Shown here in pieces: positions 25,686 to 33,819 of a stretch of 64,000 nucleotides of DNA. Position 1 is the stretch's first letter. Every line of letters starts with the position of its first letter. Below the pieces are notes generated by a model that did no database searches, had not been told where the DNA came from, and was given only the letters and a program-made list of their open reading frames with translations. The stretch comes from an uncultured Tenacibaculum sp. GTDB taxonomy: Bacteria > Bacteroidota > Bacteroidia > Flavobacteriales > Flavobacteriaceae. The stretch is taken from NCBI RefSeq assembly GCF_947494125.1, contig NZ_CANLTU010000005.1:62001-126000 (forward strand), read 5' to 3'. The position numbers were made by a program, and so were the translations under genes.

Positions 25686-26215
25686 TATTTCACTTTGTTA
25701 GGAGCTTCCATTACTGTTCCACAATTAGAGCAAGTACACTTTTTGGTATCTGAATAATACTTATCGAAAATAATAGGCATATCCGTTTCAATATTATCCA
25801 ATGCAAACTCTTCTCTATACAATGGTGTACTACATTTTTCACAATACCACTCTAATGCATCCATCATTCCTTCTGCTCTTGGGTATTCTATTACCAACCC
25901 AACTGTATTTTCCTTTCGTTGTGGTGAATGTGGTACTTTTGCTGGTAATAAATAAATATCCCCCTCATTTATTTCTACATCTATCATTTCTCCTTTATCA
26001 TCAATAATTTTTAAAACCATATCCCCTTCTACTTGGTAGAAAAATTCTGGTGTTTCATTATAATGATAATCTTTTCTATTATTTGGACCTCCAACAACCA
26101 TAACAATGTACTCACCATTATCCCACACTTGTTTATTTCCTACTGGCGGTTTTAATAAATGACGGTTTTCATCAATCCACTTTTTAAAATTTAAAGGCTG
26201 TACTAAATTACTCAT
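25685..26215 (-). CDS. nbaC: 3-hydroxyanthranilate 3,4-dioxygenase
   Basis: A cupin dioxygenase that opens the ring of 3-hydroxyanthranilate. Of 176 residues, His51, Glu57 and His96 match the ferrous-iron ligands of bacterial HAAO, and Arg47 and Arg100 the substrate-binding arginines. The C-terminal rubredoxin-like site typical of bacterial HAAO is present (Cys125, Cys128, Cys162, Cys165). The residue pattern makes this one of the firmest assignments in the operon. Confidence 0.97.
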   Translation of the reverse strand: MSNLVQPLNFKKWIDENRHLLKPPVGNKQVWDNGEYIVMVVGGPNNRKDYHYNETPEFFYQVEGDMVLKIIDDKGEMIDVEINEGDIYLLPAKVPHSPQRKENTVGLVIEYPRAEGMMDALEWYCEKCSTPLYREEFALDNIETDMPIIFDKYYSDTKKCTCSNCGTVMEAPNKVK

Positions 26216-26242
26216 GATTGTTTATTTTTTGATTCTATAAAT

Positions 26243-27019
26243 CTATAATGATTTTGTTCTTCCTCCATCAACAGGAACGTTAATTCCATTGATAAAACTT
26301 GCTCTTTCACTTGCTAAAAAGACAACAGCGTTTGCAATTTCTTCTGGTTTTGCAAATCTTTTTGCTGGGGAAGCGTTTTTCATTGTCTCTGCAACTTCTT
26401 CCACAGATTTTCCTGTTTTAGTCGCTTTATTATTTATAATTTCATTTAAACGTTCAGTTCCTGTTGCTCCTGGTAATACATTATTTACTGTAATACCAAA
26501 TTGCCCTAATTCATTTGCTAATGTTTTTGACCAATTTGCTACTGCTCCTCTAATTGTATTCGACACCCCTAAACCATCTAAAGGTTGTTTAACAGAAGTT
26601 GATATTACATTAATAACTCTACCATAACCAGTTTCTTTCATAAAAGGCACCAATGCTTGTACCAACACATGATTACATTTTAAATGCTGTGTAAATGCTC
26701 TTTCAAACTCATCTAACTGTGCATTAAATACTGGTCCTCCTGCTGGCCCTCCTGTGTTATTTACTAAAATATGAAAATCTAAATTTGATGCTTCTATTTT
26801 CTCTTTCAATTCTGTTGGATTCGAAAAATCTGCAACTATATAAGTATGGTTTTGATTCTTATTTGGTAATTCTGCTAAAACTTTTTTTAGCTTTTCCTCG
26901 TTACGTGCAATCAACGTTACATTTACTCCTTCTTCTGCTAACTGTATTGCTGATGCTTTTCCTATTCCTTGTGTACTTCCGCAAACCAAGGCATTTTTAG
27001 TATCTATATTTAAATTCAT
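26243..27019 (-). CDS. SDR-family protein lacking the catalytic Tyr and Lys
   Basis: A short-chain dehydrogenase/reductase fold of 258 residues. The cofactor motif GSTQGIG (14-20) and NNTGG (87-91) are intact, and the end has NGINVPVDGG. In the catalytic stretch, alignment to a typical SDR places Ser153 and Arg157 where YxxxK should be (SNTIR), so the classical proton relay is missing. Similar atypical SDRs are known. It lies in the kynurenine operon between the HAAO and small DUF6500-like genes. Its substrate is unknown, and it may bind NAD(P) without standard catalysis. Confidence 0.85.
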   Translation of the reverse strand: MNLNIDTKNALVCGSTQGIGKASAIQLAEEGVNVTLIARNEEKLKKVLAELPNKNQNHTYIVADFSNPTELKEKIEASNLDFHILVNNTGGPAGGPVFNAQLDEFERAFTQHLKCNHVLVQALVPFMKETGYGRVINVISTSVKQPLDGLGVSNTIRGAVANWSKTLANELGQFGITVNNVLPGATGTERLNEIINNKATKTGKSVEEVAETMKNASPAKRFAKPEEIANAVVFLASERASFINGINVPVDGGRTKSL

Positions 27020-27021
27020 TT

Positions 27022-27240
27022 CTAATCGTTATTACGAATCATTGTTTTTATTTTAACTGCTTTTTCAAAGTGATCTAATTGGTGCTTTTGAATCCACCAA
27101 GTTGCTACTTCCATTAACAATTTTGGATTATCATTTTTATTTTTAAAAAAAGCATAAAAAGACAATCCTACATTTTCTCCTTTCTTTGCTATTTTTTCAT
27201 CACAAACAGTTACAATTTTTTGCCTTATTTCTTTATTCAT
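27022..27240 (-). CDS. Small soluble protein (DUF6500-like)
   Basis: A 72-residue cytosolic protein without signal or membrane segments, rich in Lys and helix-forming residues (KLLMEVATWWIQKHQLDHFEKAVKIK). I think it matches the DUF6500 family but cannot check. It lies 2 bp after the SDR start region in the operon and its start overlaps the end of the aldehyde dehydrogenase gene by 8 bp, so translation is coupled. Function unknown. Confidence 0.65.
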   Translation of the reverse strand: MNKEIRQKIVTVCDEKIAKKGENVGLSFYAFFKNKNDNPKLLMEVATWWIQKHQLDHFEKAVKIKTMIRNND

Positions 27241-28678
27241 ATTTTATACAAACATTTTTAGGTTCTGTAAAAAACCGTAGTGCTTCAAAACCTCCTTCTC
27301 TTCCTACTCCACTATCTTTTTGTCCTCCAAAAGGCGTTCTTAAATCCCGTAACAACCATGTATTTACCCAAACTATTCCTGAATGTAATTCTTTTGACAG
27401 TTTCATGGTTCTATTTAAGCTGTTTGTCCACATAGTTGCAGACAATCCGTAGACTACATCGTTTGCTAATTCTAACGCTTCTTCTTCCGTTTTAAATGAC
27501 ATAATGGTAACTACTGGCCCGAAAATTTCTTCCTGATTTAACTTACATTGATTATCCTTTACTTCTATTATTGTCGGTTGTAAATAATATCCTTCTTCGC
27601 TTCCTTTTACCTCAACTTTATTTCCTCCAAATAAAATTGTTCCTCCTTCTTGTTCTGCTATGTCTATATAAGACTTTACTTTTTCTAAATGCTGTTTAGA
27701 AACCAATGCTCCTATATTAGTATTTTCTTCAAACGGATTTCCAACTTTTAATTCTGATACTTTTTGTACAAAATCTTTTTTGAATTGCTCATAGATAGTT
27801 TCTTCTACTAAAATTCTACTTCCACATAAACATATTTGACCTTGGTTTGCAAATGATGATCGTACTGTTGTTGCTAACATCTTATCGTAATCGCAATCCG
27901 CAAATATCAAATTCGGATTCTTACCTCCTAATTCTAATGACAATTTTTTAAACATTGGTGCTGCTACTCTAGCAATATGAGCTCCTGTTGTAGTTCCTCC
28001 TGTAAAAGATATCGCTTTAATATTTGGGTGTTCAACAATTGCCTGCCCTGCGCTTCCTCCTAATCCATGTACTATATTTAACACTCCTTTTGGTAAACCT
28101 GCCTCGTTACAAATTTCCCCCAATAAATAAGCTGTCATTGGTGTTACCTCACTTGGCTTAGCGACTACACAATTACCCGCAGCTATAGCCGGTGCTATTT
28201 TCCATGTAAACAAATACAAAGGCAAATTCCATGGCGATATACATCCCACAACTCCTATTGGTTGACGCAAGGTAAAATTCATCGCTCCCAACCCTACACT
28301 CTCATGAGCTTCTGAAGAAAATTGTGTTATCGCATTGGCAAAAAACTGAAAATTTGATGATGCCCTAGGGATATCAATAGCTGTTGCTAAACTCAATGGT
28401 TTTCCATTATCTTTTGCTTCTGCTGCGGCTAATTCAGGTAATTTTTCTTTTATCAATGCTGCTATTCTAGATAAAATTTCGCTTCTTTTATCTAAAGTAG
28501 TATTTGACCAAGCTTGAAATGCAGATGAAGCTGCCTGATATGCTAACTCAACATCTTCTTTTGTTGAATTTGGTATTTGTCCGTACACTTCTCCTATAGA
28601 CGGATTATAGTTATCTATATATTCTCCATTAATTGGAGATTGAAATTCTCCGTTTATGTAGTTTTTTATATTTTGCAT
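27233..28678 (-). CDS. Aldehyde dehydrogenase, probably 2-aminomuconate-6-semialdehyde dehydrogenase
   Basis: NAD-dependent enzyme of 481 residues. The catalytic Cys283 (NQGQICLCG), Glu249 (LSLELGGKNP) and Asn151 (SPWNLP) are present, as is the SFTGGT nucleotide motif. In context it should oxidise 2-aminomuconate semialdehyde to 2-aminomuconate, the step after ACMS decarboxylase. The family also includes hydroxymuconic semialdehyde dehydrogenases, which act on a very similar aldehyde, so the substrate is inferred from neighbours. Confidence 0.93.
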   Translation of the reverse strand: MQNIKNYINGEFQSPINGEYIDNYNPSIGEVYGQIPNSTKEDVELAYQAASSAFQAWSNTTLDKRSEILSRIAALIKEKLPELAAAEAKDNGKPLSLATAIDIPRASSNFQFFANAITQFSSEAHESVGLGAMNFTLRQPIGVVGCISPWNLPLYLFTWKIAPAIAAGNCVVAKPSEVTPMTAYLLGEICNEAGLPKGVLNIVHGLGGSAGQAIVEHPNIKAISFTGGTTTGAHIARVAAPMFKKLSLELGGKNPNLIFADCDYDKMLATTVRSSFANQGQICLCGSRILVEETIYEQFKKDFVQKVSELKVGNPFEENTNIGALVSKQHLEKVKSYIDIAEQEGGTILFGGNKVEVKGSEEGYYLQPTIIEVKDNQCKLNQEEIFGPVVTIMSFKTEEEALELANDVVYGLSATMWTNSLNRTMKLSKELHSGIVWVNTWLLRDLRTPFGGQKDSGVGREGGFEALRFFTEPKNVCIKYE

Positions 28679-28679
28679 T

Positions 28680-29375
28680 TTAACTTATTGTCTTTTTTTC
28701 CAACCACACCATTGGAATTTCTTGGTTACAAAACTCTAAATGAATTACTCTTCTATCTTTTTCTGAGATAGATTTTGATGATGCGTGCATTAATAGAGGT
28801 TTCATTAACATAACTCCTCCTGCATTCACTTTACACAATTTTTCTTTTCCTAAAAAGTCTTTATCAAATTTTTCATGTACTCTAATAATTCCTTTTTTAT
28901 GAGATTTTGGAATCACTCTTAACGCTCCATTAGTTTCATTGGTTTCGTCCAAATGTATTCTAAAAGTAACTGTGTTTTCTAAAATTTCTTTTGGTGGAAT
29001 AACTCCCAACTGTCCTTTCTTATTTGTCCAATTCGTATATGTTTCTACCTCTATTTTATTTTTAACACTTATACTCAAATCTTGATGATGACTTACAAAC
29101 CAATTTGACTTTGCTGGCTTGTTAAAAAATATTGCTTTCGACAAAAAATAATCTTCGCTACAAACTAATTTATATAACTTTCTAAAATTTTCATTCTGAA
29201 AAACCAACTCTTGTACTTCGGGTATTTTATTTACCAGTTGTCTAATTGCATAACTTTTTTCTGAATTTTCAATCAAACTAATTAACCTCAACAACTCTTC
29301 ATTACTAAACACTGGTTTAGTAATTGAATAACCTCTACTGATTAATTCTTCTATATTTTGATTGAATTCCTCCAT
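28680..29375 (-). CDS. Phytanoyl-CoA dioxygenase (PhyH) family oxygenase
   Basis: A 231-residue non-heme iron, 2-oxoglutarate-type oxygenase. The metal-binding HxD is seen in SHHQDLS and the distal His in LLMHASSKS, followed by an Arg-rich stretch (DRRVIHLEF) that would hold 2-oxoglutarate. PhyH enzymes hydroxylate many substrates and none is a known step of this pathway. It starts 5 bp after RidA and ends 1 bp before the aldehyde dehydrogenase, firmly inside the operon. Substrate unknown. Confidence 0.85.
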   Translation of the reverse strand: MEEFNQNIEELISRGYSITKPVFSNEELLRLISLIENSEKSYAIRQLVNKIPEVQELVFQNENFRKLYKLVCSEDYFLSKAIFFNKPAKSNWFVSHHQDLSISVKNKIEVETYTNWTNKKGQLGVIPPKEILENTVTFRIHLDETNETNGALRVIPKSHKKGIIRVHEKFDKDFLGKEKLCKVNAGGVMLMKPLLMHASSKSISEKDRRVIHLEFCNQEIPMVWLEKKTIS

Positions 29376-29380
29376 ATTTA

Positions 29381-29791
29381 TTATTGCTTTTTATAAGCTA
29401 CTACCTTTATCTCTATCAATAAATGTGGATGTGGCAATTGATGCACCGCAACTGTTGTACGTGTAGGTCCATTATAATCGAAATATTCTGCATACACTTC
29501 GTTGTAACCTCCAAAATCATTCATATTTACTAAAAAAGAACCTACATCAACGATATTTTCTAAATCAGCTCCTACCTCTTGTAATATCCCTCTAATGTTT
29601 TCAATTACAGCTTTTGTTTGCTTCCTTATATCTAGGTTTGTTGTTCCAAATTCATCTACCTCAACTCCTTCAAAAGAATTATCTGGTCTCCTAGAACTTG
29701 TACCCGATACGTATATAAAATCTCCTACTACTTTTACATGTGGAAACTTCCCTCTTGGTATTGCTTTTCCTTTGATTACTTTGCTATCCAT
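29381..29791 (-). CDS. RidA-family deaminase (probable 2-aminomuconate deaminase)
   Basis: A 136-residue RidA/YjgF-family enzyme. The family core is seen in [34 protein letters not shown] and [21 protein letters not shown], with the conserved Arg near 118. Members of this group in nitrobenzoate and kynurenine operons hydrolyse 2-aminomuconate, the product of the adjacent dehydrogenase, to 2-hydroxymuconate/4-oxalocrotonate. A general enamine deaminase is the alternative. It starts 5 bp after the DUF1697 gene. Confidence 0.88.
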   Translation of the reverse strand: MDSKVIKGKAIPRGKFPHVKVVGDFIYVSGTSSRRPDNSFEGVEVDEFGTTNLDIRKQTKAVIENIRGILQEVGADLENIVDVGSFLVNMNDFGGYNEVYAEYFDYNGPTRTTVAVHQLPHPHLLIEIKVVAYKKQ

Positions 29792-29796
29792 CTTCC

Positions 29797-30321
29797 TTAT
29801 TCGTTTGTTGCCATTTCTAGCAACTTTATTGTTGTTTTATAATTTCTTGTTGTAGCTATTACATCTAATTTATTTTCAAAAACATTGTTAGTCAATTTTG
29901 TTTTTCCAAAACCTGAAGGACAATGTAAATACACTACATCTCTATCTATTTTATATTGATCTTCTTTTATTCCCTTTACCTCAATTTTTACTTCTTTTGA
30001 AACTTTATCTAAAAATGTAAACGCTACTATTTTATCATTTTCTATTGAAAAAGGATATGCTTTAATTGCCTCTTTCCATTCTTTTGGACTTCTTGCTAAT
30101 ACTGGTACATCATATCCATATTTTTCATGTATACCTATTCTTATCTTTTTACAAATTTTTTCTTTCGTTTCTGTTGATTCTAAAACTATATTTCCACTTT
30201 GTATATACGTTTGTACGTTTCGAAAACCTAATTCTTTTAGTATTTCACGTAATTCTGCCATTGGAAGCTTATTTTTCCCTGATACATTTATTCCACGCAA
30301 TAAAACAATATATGTTTTCAT
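29797..30321 (-). CDS. DUF1697 protein
   Basis: A 174-residue cytosolic protein of the DUF1697 family, recognised from the start [24 protein letters not shown] and [14 protein letters not shown]. No biochemical function is known. Its gene shares a base with the small two-TM protein upstream (overlap at 30321) and is followed by RidA after 5 bp. It has no obvious link to tryptophan catabolism, which makes its place in this operon noteworthy. Confidence 0.82.
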   Translation of the reverse strand: MKTYIVLLRGINVSGKNKLPMAELREILKELGFRNVQTYIQSGNIVLESTETKEKICKKIRIGIHEKYGYDVPVLARSPKEWKEAIKAYPFSIENDKIVAFTFLDKVSKEVKIEVKGIKEDQYKIDRDVVYLHCPSGFGKTKLTNNVFENKLDVIATTRNYKTTIKLLEMATNE

Positions 30322-30569
30322 TATTTTTCTCTCAATTTTATTTCTTCTTTTATTTTCTTTATGCTAGCATACTGGAGAAAAATAATTGTTAACAAACCAA
30401 ATGCTATAGGCATTAAGGTTATAAAAACAACTTTATTTTCTTTTGTTAATAAACCATATACTGTAACTCCTAATAAAAGTATTAACGTTATAAGCATGGC
30501 TTTGCTTACTAACTTGAGTACTTTTATTTGCCTATTAAGTTCTTCTATTGATTTATTTTTCATTTTCAA
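30321..30569 (-). CDS. Small two-TM protein
   Basis: An 82-residue membrane protein: helices at about 24-42 and 48-68, with charged ends. It has no recognised family. The gene is bracketed by KMO and DUF1697 with 0-1 bp spacing. It could be a small membrane partner of another operon product, but nothing in the sequence names one. Confidence 0.6.
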   Translation of the reverse strand: MKMKNKSIEELNRQIKVLKLVSKAMLITLILLLGVTVYGLLTKENKVVFITLMPIAFGLLTIIFLQYASIKKIKEEIKLREK

Positions 30570-31967
30570 TTAATTTAACCCAGCGATCTTATCTTCCTCT
30601 AAAATCTCATTTGTTTCTTCTTGCACTTTTTTAAGTACTTGATTTAAATCTGTAATTTCATTTAAATCATTATGCGCTACCATATTTAACAACGCTTTAT
30701 CTTGCGCTCTCCCTTTTTTCATTGCTTCTGCGTATGGTATATTTTCATTAAAAGTTACCATCGAGTACTTAGAAAAATATTCATTTGGAAATGTCTTTTC
30801 TAAATCCATTTCTAACATACGTTTTTTCTTAAATAATGGATTAGCAACATGATCTCTCATTTCGTAATAATTATCTATTGCTAAATCTGCTATTGCATCA
30901 GTATCTGTTTTTCTAACTTTCTGATATTCTTTAAACACTTCTTCCCAGTTTCCTGTACAAGTATCTAAAATAGTATCAAAAACAGTTACATCTTCAAAAG
31001 AAGCATTCATTCCTTGTCCATAAAACGGAACAATTGCATGTGCCGCATCCCCCATTAAAATGGTTTTATTTTGATAATGCCATGGTGAGCATTTTACCGT
31101 TCCTAAAGCTCCTGTTGGATTGTTAAAAAACTCATCTTTTATACTTGGTATTAACTTTAAGGCATCTGGAAATTCCTTTTCAAAAAACTCTGTAATTTTT
31201 TCTTCTGTTGTTAAATTGTTAAAATTATATTCACCTTCATCATAACTTAAAAATAAGGTTACTGTAAAACTTCCATCTAAATTTGGGAGTGCTATTAGCA
31301 TATATTTTCCTCGTGGCCAAATATGTAAATGATCTTTACTTATTTGATGATTCCCTAAAGCATCTGCTGGAATCTCTAATTCCTTATACCCATGTGTTAA
31401 ATAGTTTTGCGAATAACTAAATAAAAACTTTCTTTCTAAGTAATAACTTTTTCGCAATATAGAACCTGCTCCATCTGTTCCAAAAACAACATCTGCATCT
31501 ATTGAAAACTCTTCTTTTGTTTTATAATCTTTAAAATGAACTACTGTATTTTCTATATCTACTGAGGTACATTTTTTATTAAAATGTATCGTTACATTTT
31601 CATGCTTTTCTGCTTCGGTCAATAAGATACCGTTTAAGTCTCCTCTTGAAATTGAGTTTATATATTCTCCCTCTCTTCCTGAATAATTTGAAGCAAATGT
31701 ATTTCCTTCCGTATCATGTATTAAACGGCCATACATTGGAATACAAATTTCACGTGCTTTCTCTTCCACTCCGGCTAAACGTAACGCCTTAAATCCTCTA
31801 TCTGACAATGCTAAATTAATTGATCGTCCTGCCGATATGTCTGTTGTACGTAAATCTGATCGACTTTCATACATTGCTACTTTATATCCTCTTTGCGCCA
31901 AACGCAATGCTAATAATGAACCACATAATCCTGCCCCAACAATTACTATCTTATCTTTTTTATTCAT
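30570..31967 (-). CDS. kmo: Kynurenine 3-monooxygenase
   Basis: FAD-dependent hydroxylase that turns kynurenine into 3-hydroxykynurenine with NADPH and O2. The 465 residues carry the FAD fingerprint VIVGAGLCGSLLALRLAQRG at the N-terminus, the RSINLALSDRG segment near 50 and GDAAHAIVPFYGQGMNASFE near 310, which is diagnostic of KMO. The end lacks a clear C-terminal membrane helix, unlike eukaryotic KMO, as expected for a bacterium. It sits 9 bp after the SRPBCC gene. Together with kynureninase it gives 3-hydroxyanthranilate. Confidence 0.97.
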   Translation of the reverse strand: MNKKDKIVIVGAGLCGSLLALRLAQRGYKVAMYESRSDLRTTDISAGRSINLALSDRGFKALRLAGVEEKAREICIPMYGRLIHDTEGNTFASNYSGREGEYINSISRGDLNGILLTEAEKHENVTIHFNKKCTSVDIENTVVHFKDYKTKEEFSIDADVVFGTDGAGSILRKSYYLERKFLFSYSQNYLTHGYKELEIPADALGNHQISKDHLHIWPRGKYMLIALPNLDGSFTVTLFLSYDEGEYNFNNLTTEEKITEFFEKEFPDALKLIPSIKDEFFNNPTGALGTVKCSPWHYQNKTILMGDAAHAIVPFYGQGMNASFEDVTVFDTILDTCTGNWEEVFKEYQKVRKTDTDAIADLAIDNYYEMRDHVANPLFKKKRMLEMDLEKTFPNEYFSKYSMVTFNENIPYAEAMKKGRAQDKALLNMVAHNDLNEITDLNQVLKKVQEETNEILEEDKIAGLN

Positions 31968-31976
31968 AAAACTGAA

Positions 31977-32411
31977 TTAATTCATTTTTCCATTTCTCAA
32001 ATTCACACCTGTATACAAATATGCTTTTAATGAGCATAAAAAATCTGTCCAACCTTGTGTTTGTTGCATTACTTTTTTTATTCCTTCTTCATTATTTTCG
32101 TAGCTTTTTTCTATAATATTAACTTCTGTTATATTCTCCTCTTTACTACTAAATTCCATCTCCACTTCTGTTGCTACTTGATTTCCTTTCCAACCAAAAA
32201 CAATTCTTTTATTTTTCTCTACAGATACTACAGTTACTATACATTCTGCACAAAAGTCTTTCCATTCCCATTTTACTTTTGTTTCCTCTATTAAATTAGC
32301 ACTTGCCTCAGAAACAAAATATTTTGAGATTTTATCTTTATCAATTATTGCATTAAAAACCTCTTCTACATTTCTTCTTACAATGTCTTTTACGTGAACT
32401 TCTAAACTCAT
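31977..32411 (-). CDS. SRPBCC/AHSA1-type protein
   Basis: A 144-residue START-like (Aha1 C-terminal type) protein: VEEVFNAIIDKDKISKYFVS helix start, KVKWEWKDFCAECIVTVVSVEKN beta strands and a C-terminal helix with GWTDFLCSLKAYLYTGVNLR. Such proteins bind hydrophobic ligands. The gene overlaps kynU by 4 bp (ATGA), so it is coupled to it. A role in the pathway is not known. Confidence 0.78.
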   Translation of the reverse strand: MSLEVHVKDIVRRNVEEVFNAIIDKDKISKYFVSEASANLIEETKVKWEWKDFCAECIVTVVSVEKNKRIVFGWKGNQVATEVEMEFSSKEENITEVNIIEKSYENNEEGIKKVMQQTQGWTDFLCSLKAYLYTGVNLRNGKMN

Positions 32412-33667
32412 AATAAATTCTTTAAAATTTCTACCATTCTAAATACATCTTCAAAGCTATTATACATTGGTACTGGTGCACATCGAATAACATCTGGCTC
32501 TCTCCAATCGGTAATTATATTATTCTCTGTTAATTTTTTATGCAAACTTTTGTCTGCATTTTTAACCTGAATTGACAACTGACATCCTCTTTCTTTTGGA
32601 TTGGATGGTGTAATAATTTTAATCCTATCTGTATCTAATTGATTAATTAAGAACTCAAAATAACCTGTTAATTTTTCCGATTTTTCTCTTAATGCTTCCA
32701 TTCCAACCTTATTAAACATATCTAAAGATGCTCTAATTGCTGCCATAGATAATATTGGAGGGTTAGATAGCTGCCACCCTTCTGCTCCTTCCATTACATC
32801 AAATGGTTGACGCATATTAAATCGAGTTTCTTTATTATGATTCCACCAACCTGCAAAACGAGGTAATTCTTTATTATTTGCATGTTTTTCATGCACAAAC
32901 AAGCCTCCTAAACTTCCTGGACCTGAATTTAAATATTTATAAGTACACCATGCAGCAAAATCTACTCCCGAATTATGTAGTTCTGGTGAAATATTACCAG
33001 CTCCATGTGCCAAATCTATTCCTACAAAACAGTTCTTTGCATGACCTATTTCTGCTATGCGTTTTAAATCTAAATATTGACCTGTATAGTAATTTACTCC
33101 TCCTATTAATAGCAATGCTATTTCATCTCCTTGTTCAGAAACAATTTGTTCTAAATCTTCAATATTTAATAATTCTTCTCCTTCTCTTGGTTTCCATTCT
33201 ATTAATCCCTCTTCAACATCATAACCATGAAATTTTAATTGTGATTGTACTGCATATCTATCTGATGGAAATGCATCACTTTCTATAACTATTTTATATT
33301 TCTTTTTTGTTGGTTGATAAAAAGATACCATTAACAAATGAAGGTTTGTAGTTAACGTATTCATAACTACAACTTCTAATAGCTTTGCCCCAACAATTTT
33401 AGACATACTCTCTGTTAAAAACTCATGATATGGCAACCAAGGATTCTGAGCTTCAAAATGTCCTTCTACTCCATATTTTGCCCAATCATCTAACTCTTGT
33501 TGAATATATTTTTGAGTAGATTTTGGTTGTAATCCCAAAGAGTTACCTGTAAAATATAACCAGTCATTTCCACTTTTATCTTTTGGTATATGGAATTGAT
33601 CTCTTAGGTAAGCTAATTTATCTTTTTTATCTTGCTCTTGTGCGTAATCAAGTGATGCTTTATACAT
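32408..33667 (-). CDS. kynU: Kynureninase
   Basis: PLP enzyme that cleaves 3-hydroxykynurenine (or kynurenine) to 3-hydroxyanthranilate (or anthranilate) and alanine. The 419 residues have the fold-type I core: DLAHGAG (Asp218, His221) for PLP contact and CTYKYLNSGPGS with the Schiff-base Lys244. It is the first gene of the kynurenine operon. A candidate operator lies about 75-95 bp upstream, next to the divergent IclR-type gene. Confidence 0.97.
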   Translation of the reverse strand: MYKASLDYAQEQDKKDKLAYLRDQFHIPKDKSGNDWLYFTGNSLGLQPKSTQKYIQQELDDWAKYGVEGHFEAQNPWLPYHEFLTESMSKIVGAKLLEVVVMNTLTTNLHLLMVSFYQPTKKKYKIVIESDAFPSDRYAVQSQLKFHGYDVEEGLIEWKPREGEELLNIEDLEQIVSEQGDEIALLLIGGVNYYTGQYLDLKRIAEIGHAKNCFVGIDLAHGAGNISPELHNSGVDFAAWCTYKYLNSGPGSLGGLFVHEKHANNKELPRFAGWWNHNKETRFNMRQPFDVMEGAEGWQLSNPPILSMAAIRASLDMFNKVGMEALREKSEKLTGYFEFLINQLDTDRIKIITPSNPKERGCQLSIQVKNADKSLHKKLTENNIITDWREPDVIRCAPVPMYNSFEDVFRMVEILKNLL

Positions 33668-33705
33668 GTATCTTTTTATTTCAAAAAAACCTTTCTTAGA
33701 AACAC

Positions 33706-33713
33706 TAAAGATA
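33706..33713 (-). promoter_or_regulatory. Possible -7 element for the kynurenine operon
   Basis: TATCTTTA on the minus strand, one mismatch from TAnnTTTG, 38 bp before the kynU ATG. No TTG lies at a good spacing. The palindrome 33744-33762 would then sit upstream of the -33 region, where an activator could bind. Confidence 0.3.
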
Positions 33714-33743
33714 ATCGATTTACAAGTAAATTAAAAACTAAAG

Positions 33744-33762
33744 CGTTTCATTTAATGAAACG
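33744..33762. promoter_or_regulatory. Candidate IclR-type operator for the kynurenine operon
   Basis: CGTTTCAT-TTA-ATGAAACG, perfect 8-bp arms around 3 bp, in the 152-bp gap between kynU and the IclR gene. IclR family operators are short palindromes of this size; TTTCA/TGAAA arms are common. Nothing in the gap points to a terminator, because both genes start here. Confidence 0.7.
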
Positions 33763-33819
33763 GTGTTTTATAAATTTACACTTTTTTATTACATTAGCAA
33801 AAATGATTTTCTAAAAAAC

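Noticed and set aside
26289..26627. Plus-strand open frame within the SDR gene
   Set aside because: Antisense to a conserved gene; no independent support.
33763..33819. Longer IclR protein start
   Set aside because: The extra residues (MFYKFTLFYY...) are unlike the family N-terminus and cover the promoter next to the palindrome.
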